A stretch of 64,000 nucleotides of DNA from Marinobacter excellens HL-55 (lineage in GTDB: Bacteria; Pseudomonadota; Gammaproteobacteria; Pseudomonadales; Oleiphilaceae), in assembly GCA_001314845.1 (NCBI GenBank), contig LJZQ01000012.1, positions 1 to 64,000 on the forward strand, in the 5' to 3' direction. Both the position numbers and the translations under genes were made by a program. Positions 18,856-28,511 of this stretch are shown piece after piece. Position 1 is the first letter of the stretch, and each line of letters opens with the position of its first letter. The notes below the pieces were generated by a model. It worked only from the letters and a program-made list of their open reading frames with translations. It did not search any database and was not told where the DNA came from.

Positions 18856-20106
18856 ATGGATCATTTCAATTACCGCGATGGCGAGTTGTACGCCGAAGAT
18901 GTGCCGGTTGCCGACATCGCCGAGCGTTTTGGTACACCAGCTTACGTGTATTCCCGTGCCACGTTGGAGCGGCACTACCGTGCCTACGACGAGGCGCTTG
19001 GCGAGCGTGCGCACCTGGTTTGTTATGCGGTGAAAGCTAACAGCAACCTGGCGGTATTGAACGTGCTTGCCCGTCTGGGTGCCGGCTTTGATATTGTCTC
19101 TGCCGGCGAACTGGAGCGCGTGCTCCGGGCCGGCGGTGACCCGGGCAAAGTGGTGTTCTCCGGTGTTGGCAAGCAGGAGTGGGAAATGAAGCGAGCGCTG
19201 CAGGTAGGCGTGCGGTGCTTCAACGTGGAGTCCGACACCGAGCTGGATCGCCTTAATACCGTCGCGGGTGAACTGGGCGTTAAAGCGCCAGTGTCGCTGC
19301 GGGTGAATCCGGATGTGGATGCCGGCACCCATCCGTACATTTCAACCGGACTGAAAGAGAACAAGTTCGGCATCGACATTGCCGAGGCGCCGCAGGTATA
19401 CGCCCGCGCCGCCGGGCTGCCCAATCTGGATGTGCACGGTGTCGACTGCCACATTGGTTCACAGCTGACGTCTGTGTCGCCGTTCCTGGACGCCCTGGAT
19501 CGTGTGTTGGCGCTGATTGATACCCTGGCGAAAAATGGCATTCACATTCGGCATCTCGACATGGGGGGCGGTCTGGGTGTCACTTACGACCAAGAGCAGC
19601 CGCCGCAGCCTGCCGACTACGTTAAAGCGCTGGCTGAAAAGCTCGGCGACCGTAAGCTGGAACTGATTCTGGAGCCGGGCCGTTCAATCGCCGCCAATGC
19701 CGGCATTCTTTTGACCCGGGTGGAGTTTCTCAAGTGCACCGAGCACCGAAACTTCGCCATTATTGATGCTGCGATGAATGATTTGATCCGCCCGGCGCTG
19801 TATAGCGCCTGGCAGGCGATTATTCCGGTCCAGCCACACCAGCAGACAGAGGAGAAGTCCTGGGATCTGGTGGGCCCGGTGTGTGAAACCGGGGATTTTC
19901 TGGGCAAGGATCGCAAATTGCGCCTGCAGGCGGGAGACTTGCTTGCGGTGCGTTCGGCGGGTGCCTATGGTTTTGTCATGGCGTCTAACTACAACACCCG
20001 TAATCGGCCGCCCGAATTGATGGTGGATGGCGATCAGGTGCACGTGGTGCGCCGCAGGGAAACCCTGGCCGACCAGTTGGGCCCTGAAAGTTGCCTGCCG
20101 GAATGA
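18856..20106 (+). CDS. lysA: Diaminopimelate decarboxylase
   Basis: PLP enzyme forming lysine from meso-diaminopimelate, 416 residues. The PLP lysine lies in CYAVKANSN (about 58), followed by VDCHIGSQL, the phosphate-binding GGGLGV and EPGRSI, and the substrate-binding [11 protein letters not shown] near the C-terminus. The leading sequence [17 protein letters not shown] is typical of the Pseudomonas-type enzyme. dapF starts 14 bases after the stop, which groups the last two steps of lysine/diaminopimelate metabolism. Confidence 0.97.
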   Translation: MDHFNYRDGELYAEDVPVADIAERFGTPAYVYSRATLERHYRAYDEALGERAHLVCYAVKANSNLAVLNVLARLGAGFDIVSAGELERVLRAGGDPGKVVFSGVGKQEWEMKRALQVGVRCFNVESDTELDRLNTVAGELGVKAPVSLRVNPDVDAGTHPYISTGLKENKFGIDIAEAPQVYARAAGLPNLDVHGVDCHIGSQLTSVSPFLDALDRVLALIDTLAKNGIHIRHLDMGGGLGVTYDQEQPPQPADYVKALAEKLGDRKLELILEPGRSIAANAGILLTRVEFLKCTEHRNFAIIDAAMNDLIRPALYSAWQAIIPVQPHQQTEEKSWDLVGPVCETGDFLGKDRKLRLQAGDLLAVRSAGAYGFVMASNYNTRNRPPELMVDGDQVHVVRRRETLADQLGPESCLPE

Positions 20107-20120
20107 GCGTGGAGCGTGAG

Positions 20121-21035
20121 ATGAATCCGCAAAGACGTGGCCCGGGCCCGCTGCTCCGGTTCACCAAAATGCAGGGGTTAGGCAACGATTTTATGGTGGT
20201 GGATGCCATCAGCCAGCCCTTTCGTCTGCTGCCGGAGGCAATCCGGGAATTGGCCGATCGCAACTTTGGCATTGGCTTCGATCAGTTGTTGGTGGTCGAG
20301 CCGCCCGGATTGCCGGATGTGGATTTCCGATACCGTATCTTTAACGCCGATGGCTCCGAAGTCGAACAGTGTGGCAACGGTGCCCGCTGTTTTGCCCGAT
20401 TTGTCCGGGATCAGCGCCTGACCAACAAACGTGTCATTCGGGTTCAGACCGCCAAGGGCGTGATCGAGCTGAAAGTCGGTAAAGACGGCATGGTGATGGT
20501 CAATATGGGCGTACCGGAGCTGAATCCGCCTGCCATTCCGTTCGCCGCAGACCGCCAGAAGACGGTGTATACCGTGGAAGTTGATGGTCAAACGGTGGAG
20601 CTGTCCGCGGTCTCCATGGGCAATCCTCATGGTGTCCTGTTAGTGGGTGATGTCGATACCGCCTCGGTGGCGACGCTTGGCCCATTGCTTGAAAGCCATC
20701 CACGTTTCCCGTCCAGGGCCAACATCGGATTTTTACAGGTGCTTGACCGTACTCACATCCGCTTGCGGGTTTTTGAGCGGGGCTCGGGTGAAACTCTGGC
20801 CTGTGGCAGCGGTGCCTGCGCCGCCGTGGTTGCGGGTCAGCTGCGGGGTTTGCTCGACTCCCGGGTTGAAGTAGAACTGCGCGGCGGCTCCCTGGTGATC
20901 GAATGGCAGGGGGATGGTGCCCCTGTTATGATGGAAGGCCCGGCTAAAACCGTGTTTGAAGGCCAGTTGCGGCTGCCGGGTGATTCGCCCGTCCGCCGTC
21001 GCAGAAGCCCGCGAACTGCAAAAACACGAGCCTGA
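20121..21035 (+). CDS. dapF: Diaminopimelate epimerase
   Basis: Converts LL- to meso-diaminopimelate, used for peptidoglycan and for LysA. The protein has 304 residues from the ATG at 20121, which follows GGAG by six bases. Earlier in-frame ATGs at 20091 and 20103 lie at or inside the lysA end and lack such a site. The two catalytic cysteines are seen in [17 protein letters not shown] and [16 protein letters not shown] basic tail ([13 protein letters not shown]) extends past the usual end of the family. Confidence 0.95.
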   Translation: MNPQRRGPGPLLRFTKMQGLGNDFMVVDAISQPFRLLPEAIRELADRNFGIGFDQLLVVEPPGLPDVDFRYRIFNADGSEVEQCGNGARCFARFVRDQRLTNKRVIRVQTAKGVIELKVGKDGMVMVNMGVPELNPPAIPFAADRQKTVYTVEVDGQTVELSAVSMGNPHGVLLVGDVDTASVATLGPLLESHPRFPSRANIGFLQVLDRTHIRLRVFERGSGETLACGSGACAAVVAGQLRGLLDSRVEVELRGGSLVIEWQGDGAPVMMEGPAKTVFEGQLRLPGDSPVRRRRSPRTAKTRA

Positions 21036-21052
21036 CAGCTCTGGAGAACAGG

Positions 21053-21805
21053 ATGACAGAACAATCGGCCCGCCAGAAGGCCGGCGAACTAACCCAGGAC
21101 CAGGTGGCAGACTACCTGCGTGCAAACCCGGACTTCTTTCTTGAACAGGACGAGTTGCTGCGCAGCCTGACCCTGCCCCATGACAGCGGGCGCGCGATTT
21201 CACTGGTTGAGCGCCAGGTGCACCTGTTTCGGGAGCAACGGGACACCCTGCGTCGGGAGCTGGTGGAGCTGGTGTCCATTGCCCGTCACAACGACCGTCT
21301 GTTCGAGAAAAGCAAACGCCTGCTGATGCAGGTGATTGAAGCGAAGACGCTCAACGACATGGCGGCTGCCATCGATGACAGCATCCGTGGAGATTTCGGG
21401 CTGGATGCGGCAACCGTATTGTTGTTCAGTGATACTGCGTCAGCCGAGCAGGCCGAGGGTGCTTTGCACATTGTCGACAAGGCTCAGGCTCAAGAGCGCC
21501 TGGGCGCTTTGCTGGAGGGTGACCGCGCCGTCTGTGGCCAGTTCCGGGAGAATGAACGCAAGTTCCTGTTCCCGGGCCGGGACGAGGCCATTGCCTCGGT
21601 CGCGCTGGTGCCGCTGCGCCATGACGGCCTGGTCGGTGTGTTCGCCGTTGGCAGTTGTGAATCGGGTTACTTTGACCAGAGCATGGGGTCATTATTTCTC
21701 AGCTACATCAGTGACACCCTGAGCCGGTTGTTGCCGCCGATGCTGACACGTTTCGCCTCGGAAACCCCGGTAACCGACCTGACGGTGGAGAGTGGACAGG
21801 GGTGA
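21053..21805 (+). CDS. DUF484 family GAF-like protein
   Basis: A 250-residue member of the DUF484 (YigA-like) family, usually encoded between dapF and xerC. The N-terminal helix has QVADYLRANPDFFLEQDELL, a conserved opening, then a coiled stretch (about 55-85) and a GAF-like C-terminal domain (about 90-235). The family has no settled function. The stop overlaps the xerC start (GTGA), so translation is coupled. Any link to chromosome dimer resolution rests on gene order only. Confidence 0.9.
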   Translation: MTEQSARQKAGELTQDQVADYLRANPDFFLEQDELLRSLTLPHDSGRAISLVERQVHLFREQRDTLRRELVELVSIARHNDRLFEKSKRLLMQVIEAKTLNDMAAAIDDSIRGDFGLDAATVLLFSDTASAEQAEGALHIVDKAQAQERLGALLEGDRAVCGQFRENERKFLFPGRDEAIASVALVPLRHDGLVGVFAVGSCESGYFDQSMGSLFLSYISDTLSRLLPPMLTRFASETPVTDLTVESGQG

Positions 21806-22767
21806 CCATCCCTGGCTCGCTCGCCAACCCGCCGGAGTCGCTTTCAGCTCCGCTGGACGGGTTTGTCCGGCATCTGGCCTCCGAAAAACGCCATTCCCCC
21901 CGCACCTGCGAACATTACCGGCGCGACCTTCAACGCCTGGTTGCCTGGTTGATGGAGTCTGGCATCGAGCACTGGCGTGACCTGTCGATTCATGACATGC
22001 GCCGCTATGTGGCAAGGCTGAGTAAAGACGGCCTGGGTGGCCGGAGCATCGCCAGACACCTGTCGGCTATTCGCCGTTTTTATACCTTTTTGCTGCGTGA
22101 AGGACTCGCCCGGGATAACCCGGCACTGGACATGCGCCCCCCCAAAAGCGGCCGCAGGCTGCCCAAGGTGGCGGACGTGGACCAGATCAGTCACCTGTTG
22201 GATGTGAATCCCGATGACCCGCTGGAAGTGCGGGACCTTGCCATGTTCGAGCTGTTGTATTCCTCGGGGCTCCGACTGGCAGAACTGGCCGGGCTGGATC
22301 TGACCGGACTGGATTTGCGTGGCCGGGAAGTCCGGGTGCTGGGTAAGGGTAACAAAGAGCGGATTCTGCCGGTGGGTGGCAAGGCGGTGTTGGCTCTGCA
22401 GCGATGGCTGGAGCAACGGCCGGAGTTCGCACACGAGTCTGAGCCAGCTGTGTTTGTCAGCCAACGCGGCAATCGCCTGAGCCGTCGCAGCATCCAGGCC
22501 AGACTGGCGCGCTGGGGTACCGTACAGGGCGCCGATCAGCGCCTGCATCCCCACTTGTTTCGGCACTCCTTTGCCAGCCATATGCTGGAGTCCAGCGGTG
22601 ATCTTCGCGCCGTACAAGAGTTGCTCGGCCATGCGGACATTGCCACCACCCAAGTCTATACTCATCTTGACTTTCAACATCTTGCCCGGGTTTACGACCA
22701 GAGCCATCCCCGGGCAAAGCGCCGGTCTGCCGTCGAGCAGCGTGACAGCGATCAGGCCGGACCCTGA
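21802..22767 (+). CDS. xerC: Tyrosine recombinase XerC
   Basis: Resolves chromosome dimers at dif together with XerD. The protein has 321 residues. The N-terminal SAM-like core-binding domain contains YRRDLQRLVAWL. The catalytic set is complete: Arg158 in SSGLRLAEL, Lys182 in GKGNKER, His251 and Arg254 in HLFRHSFASH, His277 in LLGHADI and nucleophile Tyr286 in TTQVYTHL. The start is GTG at 21802, overlapping the DUF484 stop by four bases. The housekeeping context and full length argue against a mobile integrase. Confidence 0.96.
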   Translation: MTIPGSLANPPESLSAPLDGFVRHLASEKRHSPRTCEHYRRDLQRLVAWLMESGIEHWRDLSIHDMRRYVARLSKDGLGGRSIARHLSAIRRFYTFLLREGLARDNPALDMRPPKSGRRLPKVADVDQISHLLDVNPDDPLEVRDLAMFELLYSSGLRLAELAGLDLTGLDLRGREVRVLGKGNKERILPVGGKAVLALQRWLEQRPEFAHESEPAVFVSQRGNRLSRRSIQARLARWGTVQGADQRLHPHLFRHSFASHMLESSGDLRAVQELLGHADIATTQVYTHLDFQHLARVYDQSHPRAKRRSAVEQRDSDQAGP

Positions 22768-22778
22768 AGGAGTGTTTC

Positions 22779-24173
22779 ATGGCATCTGAAGAGTCCTGGA
22801 AGGAAAAATACCTTCGGGAGCTGGAAGACGCAGACCAGCGCGACAAGCAATGGCAGGCTGAGCGCAATGTACTCGAGCGCATGCTGGTGCGCACAAGTCT
22901 GGCGTCGGAGGGGCAAACGCCGGAGCTGGATAGCCTGCTGACCCGCCTGAGAGACGATCTGCGCAATCAGAATATCGACATCGGGGCTTGGCGAACCTTG
23001 CAGGACCAGATCGATAAAGCCATTACCCGGCTTGATGAACGGGATCAGAGAGTCACAATTTTTGCTGAATCCTCTATTAATGCAGCAGGTCAGCCTGATG
23101 ATGAGACCGACCTGGCGGGGCATAGCCATCGCCTGCGGATTGCTCGCCGTGTGGGTCAGCTGTTGGGGCAGTTGCTCAATCAGGTGACACTAGAGCCGGA
23201 GGTGGAATCCCAGGCCAGAGCCCTTCAGCAAACGCTGTTGTCCACCAACGATTGGGACATCCTCCGGGAGGGTCTCAATCAGGTGGCGAAACTGGTGATT
23301 GAGGCGGTTACGCGCAGCCAGCGGGAGTTTGAGGTGTTTCTCAAACGACTGGACGAGCGTCTGGAAACCTTACGTCTACATTTTTCTGAGCAGTCGGATG
23401 CCCAACTGTCTCGCCGAGATGACACCGACAATCTGGATCGGGAAATTCGCGAACAGTTGGGACGGGTCAGCGAAGACATTCGCAGCAGCCGGGATCTACA
23501 GGGCTTGAAACAATCGGTGAGCCAGCGCCTGGAATTTATTGGCAGTGCACTTGAGCGCTTTCGTGCCCGGGACCTTGAACGCGAAGACATGCTGAAAATG
23601 CAGCTCGACGCGATGCAGGAAAAAGTAGCGGCCATGGAGGCCCACTCCGAGCAAATGCAGACCCAGGTGCGCAGAGAGCGGGAGCGAGCCCTGACCGATC
23701 TGTTGACCCAGCTACCCAATCGGGAAGCGTGGCAGGAGCGCCTGGCCTTCGAGTACAACCGCTGGCAACGCTATCATCATCCTTTGGCAGTGGCGGTGAT
23801 CGACATTGACTTGTTCAAGCGAATCAACGATTCCTTCGGCCACAAGGCGGGCGATCGGGTGCTGCAACTGGTGGCTCGTGAAATGAAAAGTCGACTGCGC
23901 AATACAGACTTTATTGCCCGCTTCGGGGGCGAGGAATTTGTGTTGCTGTTGCCTGAGACGGCCCTGAATGACGCCCGCGACGTGGTTGACCAGTTTCGTG
24001 GCCATGTCGGGCAACTGCCGTTTCATTTTGGCGGAAAGCCGGTCACCATTACATTTTCTGCGGGTGTTTCGGAATTCCGCGAGGGTGACACGGAAGATGC
24101 AGTCTTCGACCGTGCTGATCGGGCTCTTTACGAGGCCAAGGGCGCGGGTCGAAATCAGGTGTTGACGAGTTGA
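22779..24173 (+). CDS. GGDEF diguanylate cyclase with coiled-coil N-terminus
   Basis: A 464-residue soluble protein. The first 300 residues are helical and charged, without a membrane segment or known sensor domain, and end in a coiled coil (LQLDAMQEKVAAMEAHSEQM-like heptads). The C-terminal GGDEF domain (about 305-460) has DLLTQLPNREAW, the active signature GGEEF at about 383-387 and an intact inhibitory I-site RNTD five residues before it. It should therefore make c-di-GMP with product inhibition. It begins 11 bases after xerC, on the same strand, and may share its transcript. Confidence 0.9.
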   Translation: MASEESWKEKYLRELEDADQRDKQWQAERNVLERMLVRTSLASEGQTPELDSLLTRLRDDLRNQNIDIGAWRTLQDQIDKAITRLDERDQRVTIFAESSINAAGQPDDETDLAGHSHRLRIARRVGQLLGQLLNQVTLEPEVESQARALQQTLLSTNDWDILREGLNQVAKLVIEAVTRSQREFEVFLKRLDERLETLRLHFSEQSDAQLSRRDDTDNLDREIREQLGRVSEDIRSSRDLQGLKQSVSQRLEFIGSALERFRARDLEREDMLKMQLDAMQEKVAAMEAHSEQMQTQVRRERERALTDLLTQLPNREAWQERLAFEYNRWQRYHHPLAVAVIDIDLFKRINDSFGHKAGDRVLQLVAREMKSRLRNTDFIARFGGEEFVLLLPETALNDARDVVDQFRGHVGQLPFHFGGKPVTITFSAGVSEFREGDTEDAVFDRADRALYEAKGAGRNQVLTS

Positions 24174-24182
24174 GCAAGCACC

Positions 24183-24416
24183 TCAGTGCCTGAGCAGAGC
24201 GTCAAGCTCGTCAATGATTTCTGCCCAGTCGCTGTCCTCTTCCAGTCCCTCTTCCAGAAACTGCGATTGGCTTTCAGACCAGAAAGGCGCGTCCTGAATG
24301 GCAATTTCCGACGGCAGCGGCGAGTATCGGCCGATAAAATCTTCTATCTCTTTTTGCCCTGACGGCAGGCCGAGTTGTTCGAACAGGGTCTGTAGGCTGT
24401 GTTTGCTGGTGTCCAT
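24183..24416 (-). CDS. DUF2789 family protein
   Basis: A 77-residue acidic protein starting MDTSKHSLQTLFEQLGLPSG and ending in an acidic tail (DSDWAEIIDELDALL). It resembles the small DUF2789 family of marine gammaproteobacteria, whose function is unknown. The ATG at 24416 has GGAG ten bases upstream. The frame is open further upstream, but that part has no coherent start. It is convergent with the diguanylate cyclase, with only nine bases between stops and no terminator. Confidence 0.82.
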   Translation of the reverse strand: MDTSKHSLQTLFEQLGLPSGQKEIEDFIGRYSPLPSEIAIQDAPFWSESQSQFLEEGLEEDSDWAEIIDELDALLRH

Positions 24417-24512
24417 AAACGGCTTTCTCCAGTAAGCAAAGTCGCGGTATGAAATCGTCGACATTTGCAGGTATTGTTCCCTGAAATGTAGTGGAACCAC
24501 CGAGGATATCCA

Positions 24513-27281
24513 GTGAAGTCTCTTCCACCCTTAATGTGTGGCCTCTTGTTGCTGATGTTTCAAGGGCTGGCCTTGGCCGATCCGCCCCAGGCGTCTCCTG
24601 CGCCGGTTCTGGGGTTTGAGGATTTACGGTGGCTGGATCAGCAGGATGTTTTTCGAGTAGGGGTGAGGCACAGTCAGGTCCCGTTGGTTTTTGATACCGG
24701 TGACGGCGAGTTGGCGGGGATCTGGATTGATTACCTGGCCCGGTTGTCCGAGAAACTGGGGGTGCCCATTGAGCCGCGCCTGGTTAATGGTCCCTCGGTG
24801 CTTGGTAATGGCGATGTAGACCTTGTTCTGACGACCCGGATACCGGGCGCTCCGGTCGTCCCTGGGGCCAGACATACATCACCAATGATGTCGCTGACCT
24901 ACGGCATCTTCGTGAATTCTGGTGATGCGGCCTTCCGCACCTTGTCGGATCTCGAATCCGCAAATGTGGCGATTGTCAGTGAAGATCCGAACCAGTTCCC
25001 GCTGTTGGACCCGATCGACAACTTTACCCCGATTTCTGCGGCTAGCCTTGGCGATGCCGTCAGCCTAGTGTTGTCAGGCAAAGCTGATGCGTTTTTGGGA
25101 CCGGCCCCAGTGGTTTCAGACTATCTGGAATCAGCCATGATTAATGGTATTGGCCTGGCAGTGATACTGGATAACCGGTCAGTGGATGTGGTGTTGCAGG
25201 TGCCGACCAGCAACGAGCGGTTGTTCAGGGTGTTTGATCGGGCTATCGCGGCCGTCAGTCATAATGAGCACAGGGACATTCGTCAGTCCTGGTTGCAGGC
25301 TGACATGCCGCAGCTGGAAGGCCGTGGCGTTGCCTTGACGGCAACAGAGCTGGAGTGGCTGAGGCGTAACCCCGGGCTGAAAGTTGGCATGCGCAGCGAC
25401 TGGCCGCCTTTTGAGTTCGCACAGGATGGTCGCGCTGCGGGTCTGGCCTCTGATCTGGTCAAGCGGCTGGAAGAGAACATCAACGTACGCTTTAACCGGG
25501 TTATCGTAGACTCCCGCGTGTCAGCGGAAGACAAACTCAAGTCCGGCGAGGTGGATATCCTTCCCGGGATGTCCCGAACCCCGAGAACGGAGCAGGATTT
25601 TTTGTTCACCCGGGCGTACGTGTCGGTGCCAGTGGCGCTGGCAATCCGGGACACCGGGCGGTTTATCGGAGACCTGAGAGAGTTGCGGGATGAGCGGGTT
25701 GGCGTGGTGAACCGTCAGGCCAGCCACGATTATTTGCTAATCAACCACCCCAATCTGGATATTTATCCCCAGCAAACCGTCGAAGAGGGACTGCTGGCTT
25801 TGTCTAACGGTGATCTGGATGTGATGGTGACGCACATACCGGCGGTCAGCTACACCGTGGCCAAACTGGGCCTGTCAAATCTTCGGATCACCAGCATCAC
25901 ACCCTATCAGTACGATCTGCGCCTTGCGGTCAACAAAGATAATCCGGTCCTGCACCGCATCCTGAACAAGGCACTGAGTGGTTTGCCGCCGTCGGAAACC
26001 GAAGCGGTCTATAATCGGTGGATCCACCTCGACATCGAACAGGAAACGGATTACACCGTGGTGCGGCGTATCATTATGATCGCCATCGTGGTGGTGCTGA
26101 TTTTCCTGTACTGGAACCGAAAGCTGTCGTTGGAGGTGGACGAGCGGATCCGCTCCGAGAATGCCTTGCGCCGCAGTGAAGACGATCTGCGCGCAGCCAA
26201 ACTGGAAGCAGAACGCCTGGCACGAGAAGCCGAGACCGCCAGCCGGGCCAAGAGCGAGTTCCTGGCCAACATGTCCCACGAAATCCGAACCCCGATGAAC
26301 GCGGTGATTGGTTACAGCGATCTGCTCTACAACTCGGTGACAGACCCTCAGCAGCGAAATTATCTGAATGCAATCCGTGCCGGCAGCCGCAGCCTGTTGA
26401 TGCTGATTAACGACATTCTCGACCTGTCCCGAATTGAAGCTGGAAAGATGCGCCTGGATTTCGGCCCGGTGTCGGTCCGGCGACTGCTCAGTGATGTGCG
26501 GCATATTTTTGATCTGCGGGCCACCGAACAAGGCATCACCCTTGAGGTGAGCGTTGGCTCTGGCATGCCATCTTCGATGATGCTGGATGAAACCCGATTG
26601 CGACAGGTGTTGTTTAATCTGGTCGGCAACGCCATCAAATTTACCCATGAGGGCGGGGTCACCGTTCGAGCGGTCGCAAAAGAGTTGAGCGAAGAGACGG
26701 AGCAAGAGTCGGATGTGCGCTACTACCGTTTGCTGGTGACGGTTTCGGATACCGGTATTGGCATCGCGCCGGACCAGCAAGACCGCATCTTTGACGCCTT
26801 CGAACAGCAGGAAGGTCAGAGCTCCCGGCGTTATGGCGGCACTGGCCTTGGCCTCGCCATCAGCCGGAAACTGGTGGAGATGATGGGCGGCGAGCTCAAA
26901 GTGAAGAGTCAGCCCGATGCGGGCTCAACCTTTACGCTGGTGTTGCCGAAAGTGGCTGCCACGGTGGAACAGGCGGAAGATGAGGGGGCCCCGGAGGAAG
27001 CGGAGCGGCTGCTGGCCCAGACCATGAGCATGCAGGAGCGGGGCTGGCTGCGGGAAAAGCTGGCCGAGGATTTCGGTGATGAGTGGCAGGAGGTTCGCGA
27101 GAGTGGCGACCCGGAACAGATGAAAGACTTTGCCTTGCGAATGGTGGAGTGGGGGCAGCGCCATCGGTCGCCCTCGGTGACCCGGTATGGCGAAAAGCTA
27201 CTGGCGGATGTGGACGCGTTCAATCTGGATGCGGTTAACACCGCGCTTGATGCCTTTCCCCGGTTGCTGGGACAACGCTGA
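24513..27281 (+). CDS. Sensor histidine kinase with two periplasmic SBP_bac_3 domains
   Basis: A 922-residue BvgS/EvgS-like sensor. A signal peptide (to about residue 23) precedes two type-3 solute-binding domains (about 40-270 and 285-505; the second opens with [14 protein letters not shown]). A membrane segment lies at about 519-535, then a short coiled coil, HisKA with His589 in [13 protein letters not shown], and a HATPase domain with [12 protein letters not shown] and [10 protein letters not shown]. No receiver follows. Instead comes a helical C-terminal region of about 95 residues ([13 protein letters not shown] onward). The start is GTG at 24513 after GAGGA. No cognate regulator is adjacent. 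The ligand is unknown, probably an amino acid or similar small molecule. Confidence 0.88.
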   Translation: MKSLPPLMCGLLLLMFQGLALADPPQASPAPVLGFEDLRWLDQQDVFRVGVRHSQVPLVFDTGDGELAGIWIDYLARLSEKLGVPIEPRLVNGPSVLGNGDVDLVLTTRIPGAPVVPGARHTSPMMSLTYGIFVNSGDAAFRTLSDLESANVAIVSEDPNQFPLLDPIDNFTPISAASLGDAVSLVLSGKADAFLGPAPVVSDYLESAMINGIGLAVILDNRSVDVVLQVPTSNERLFRVFDRAIAAVSHNEHRDIRQSWLQADMPQLEGRGVALTATELEWLRRNPGLKVGMRSDWPPFEFAQDGRAAGLASDLVKRLEENINVRFNRVIVDSRVSAEDKLKSGEVDILPGMSRTPRTEQDFLFTRAYVSVPVALAIRDTGRFIGDLRELRDERVGVVNRQASHDYLLINHPNLDIYPQQTVEEGLLALSNGDLDVMVTHIPAVSYTVAKLGLSNLRITSITPYQYDLRLAVNKDNPVLHRILNKALSGLPPSETEAVYNRWIHLDIEQETDYTVVRRIIMIAIVVVLIFLYWNRKLSLEVDERIRSENALRRSEDDLRAAKLEAERLAREAETASRAKSEFLANMSHEIRTPMNAVIGYSDLLYNSVTDPQQRNYLNAIRAGSRSLLMLINDILDLSRIEAGKMRLDFGPVSVRRLLSDVRHIFDLRATEQGITLEVSVGSGMPSSMMLDETRLRQVLFNLVGNAIKFTHEGGVTVRAVAKELSEETEQESDVRYYRLLVTVSDTGIGIAPDQQDRIFDAFEQQEGQSSRRYGGTGLGLAISRKLVEMMGGELKVKSQPDAGSTFTLVLPKVAATVEQAEDEGAPEEAERLLAQTMSMQERGWLREKLAEDFGDEWQEVRESGDPEQMKDFALRMVEWGQRHRSPSVTRYGEKLLADVDAFNLDAVNTALDAFPRLLGQR

Positions 27282-27291
27282 CTGGTGCGTA

Positions 27292-27657
27292 TCAGAGGCA
27301 GTCGAACTGGGATTGGCGGTCGAAGGCAACCGACACCATGTCGTAGCCGGAATCGGACAGCGATCGGACCAGTTCTCGATTCCGGAGCAGAGTCATGCAG
27401 ACTTTGTGTACGCCGGCCTGCAGCTGCTCGACCGCAGGTTGTTGGCCGTTAAAGCGAAAGTCGACGATCAGATATTTGCGATCAACGGCAGCCAGTTCCG
27501 GAATGTCTTCGCGCTCGACGCTTTCATAGCCGATGTAGGTTGCCTCATGCCCGGGAAACACCTGGCTCATAACGACGTCGAGATTCTCAGCCCGCAGGCC
27601 GGTACTGGTCAGTCCGAGTGCGGCTGCGGAAATGAGTGCACAGAGTTTGATGCGCAT
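27292..27657 (-). CDS. Small secreted protein of unknown function
   Basis: A 121-residue protein with a clear Sec signal peptide (KLCALISAAALGLTSTGLRA, cleaved before ENLDV) and a mature part of about 98 residues with two cysteines (VCMTLL and the penultimate FDCL). I do not recognise the family. The two cysteines could form a periplasmic disulfide. The ATG at 27657 follows AAGGA by eight bases. It is convergent with the sensor kinase gene, with ten bases between stops. A strong inverted repeat lies 37 bases upstream and may regulate it. Confidence 0.72.
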   Translation of the reverse strand: MRIKLCALISAAALGLTSTGLRAENLDVVMSQVFPGHEATYIGYESVEREDIPELAAVDRKYLIVDFRFNGQQPAVEQLQAGVHKVCMTLLRNRELVRSLSDSGYDMVSVAFDRQSQFDCL

Positions 27658-27693
27658 AGGAGCAATCCTTGAAAGCTGGCAATGTCCGTACCG

Positions 27694-27720
27694 TGTAACC
27701 AAATGTAATGTTTGGTTACA
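27694..27720. promoter_or_regulatory. Operator-like inverted repeat TGTAACCAAA-N7-TTTGGTTACA
   Basis: A perfect 10-bp dyad separated by TGTAATG, in the AT-rich 239-base gap between two divergent genes (27657 and 27897). It is centred about 50 bases from the start of the secreted-protein gene. Its size and symmetry fit a dimeric repressor site, but I cannot name the regulator. There is no T-run, so it is not a terminator. Confidence 0.6.
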
Positions 27721-27896
27721 GTTGATTATTGCAAAGAGTGTCGAAACTTTCGCGAGTTATGTTCGCCATTTTTCAATTGTTTGCATTTCGCACACGTTTG
27801 ACGTCCGTTCACTCTGCCCGGACCTGCCAGACTGCTCCGGTCGAAGATTTCCGCTATCATGCAATCAGAGCCATATGTCTATAAAGAGGAATAGCC

Positions 27897-28505
27897 ATGT
27901 TCCAGCTTGTGTTCAAAGGAGAGTGTGCGCCGGGCACCGATCTGGAAACTGCCCGCAACAATGCGCGTAGCCTGTTCAAGGCCAGTGTTGAGCAGTTGGA
28001 CCGGATGTTCAGCGGCCAACCGGTGGTCATCCGCAACAAGCTGGAGCAGGTTCAGGCCGAGAAGTATCTGGCGGTGCTGCAAAAGCATGGCATGATCGCC
28101 CATGTACAACCGATGGCAGGTGCGGCTCCTGCCAGCGCACCTCGGCCGTCATCACCATCCCAGTCGGCACCGAAACCGGTTCAGGATAGTCCGCGTACGG
28201 AGACACAGGGTGCCGGGGCTTCGGGGGGTAAAGCGCTGGAGCAGGAGCCCGGGGATCGGCTGCCGGTGGCCGGCGAAAAGGTCGACGATATTCTCGCTGG
28301 CTCAAACCTGACGCTGGACCCGGTGGGGGTTACGCTGGCTGAGCATCAAGAGGCAGAAGCGCCGATGTTCGAGCATCTCGATGACTGGTCGCTGGCTCCG
28401 CCCGGGTCCGATCTGGGGGTAAGACGGGATCTGCCGCCACCCATGGTTCCAGATGTATCGCACCTGTCGCTTGCCGACGACGACAAACACTCAAACCACA
28501 AGTAA
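27897..28505 (+). CDS. Unknown protein with N-terminal domain also seen before DUF805
   Basis: A 202-residue protein. The first 75 residues form a compact unit (FQLVFKGECAPGTDLETA ... QPVVIRNKLEQVQAEKYLAV) resembling a small domain that I recall at the N-terminus of DUF805 membrane proteins in pseudomonads. The rest is proline-, serine- and acid-rich and probably disordered, with no membrane segment. The start follows AGAGGAATAGCC. The next gene, a PlpD-like patatin, starts six bases after the stop, so the two share a transcript. Function unknown. Confidence 0.75.
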   Translation: MFQLVFKGECAPGTDLETARNNARSLFKASVEQLDRMFSGQPVVIRNKLEQVQAEKYLAVLQKHGMIAHVQPMAGAAPASAPRPSSPSQSAPKPVQDSPRTETQGAGASGGKALEQEPGDRLPVAGEKVDDILAGSNLTLDPVGVTLAEHQEAEAPMFEHLDDWSLAPPGSDLGVRRDLPPPMVPDVSHLSLADDDKHSNHK

Positions 28506-28511
28506 CCCACC

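Noticed and set aside
25875..26780. Open frame of 301 codons on the minus strand
   Set aside because: It is antisense to the kinase core of the sensor protein, which has intact motifs.
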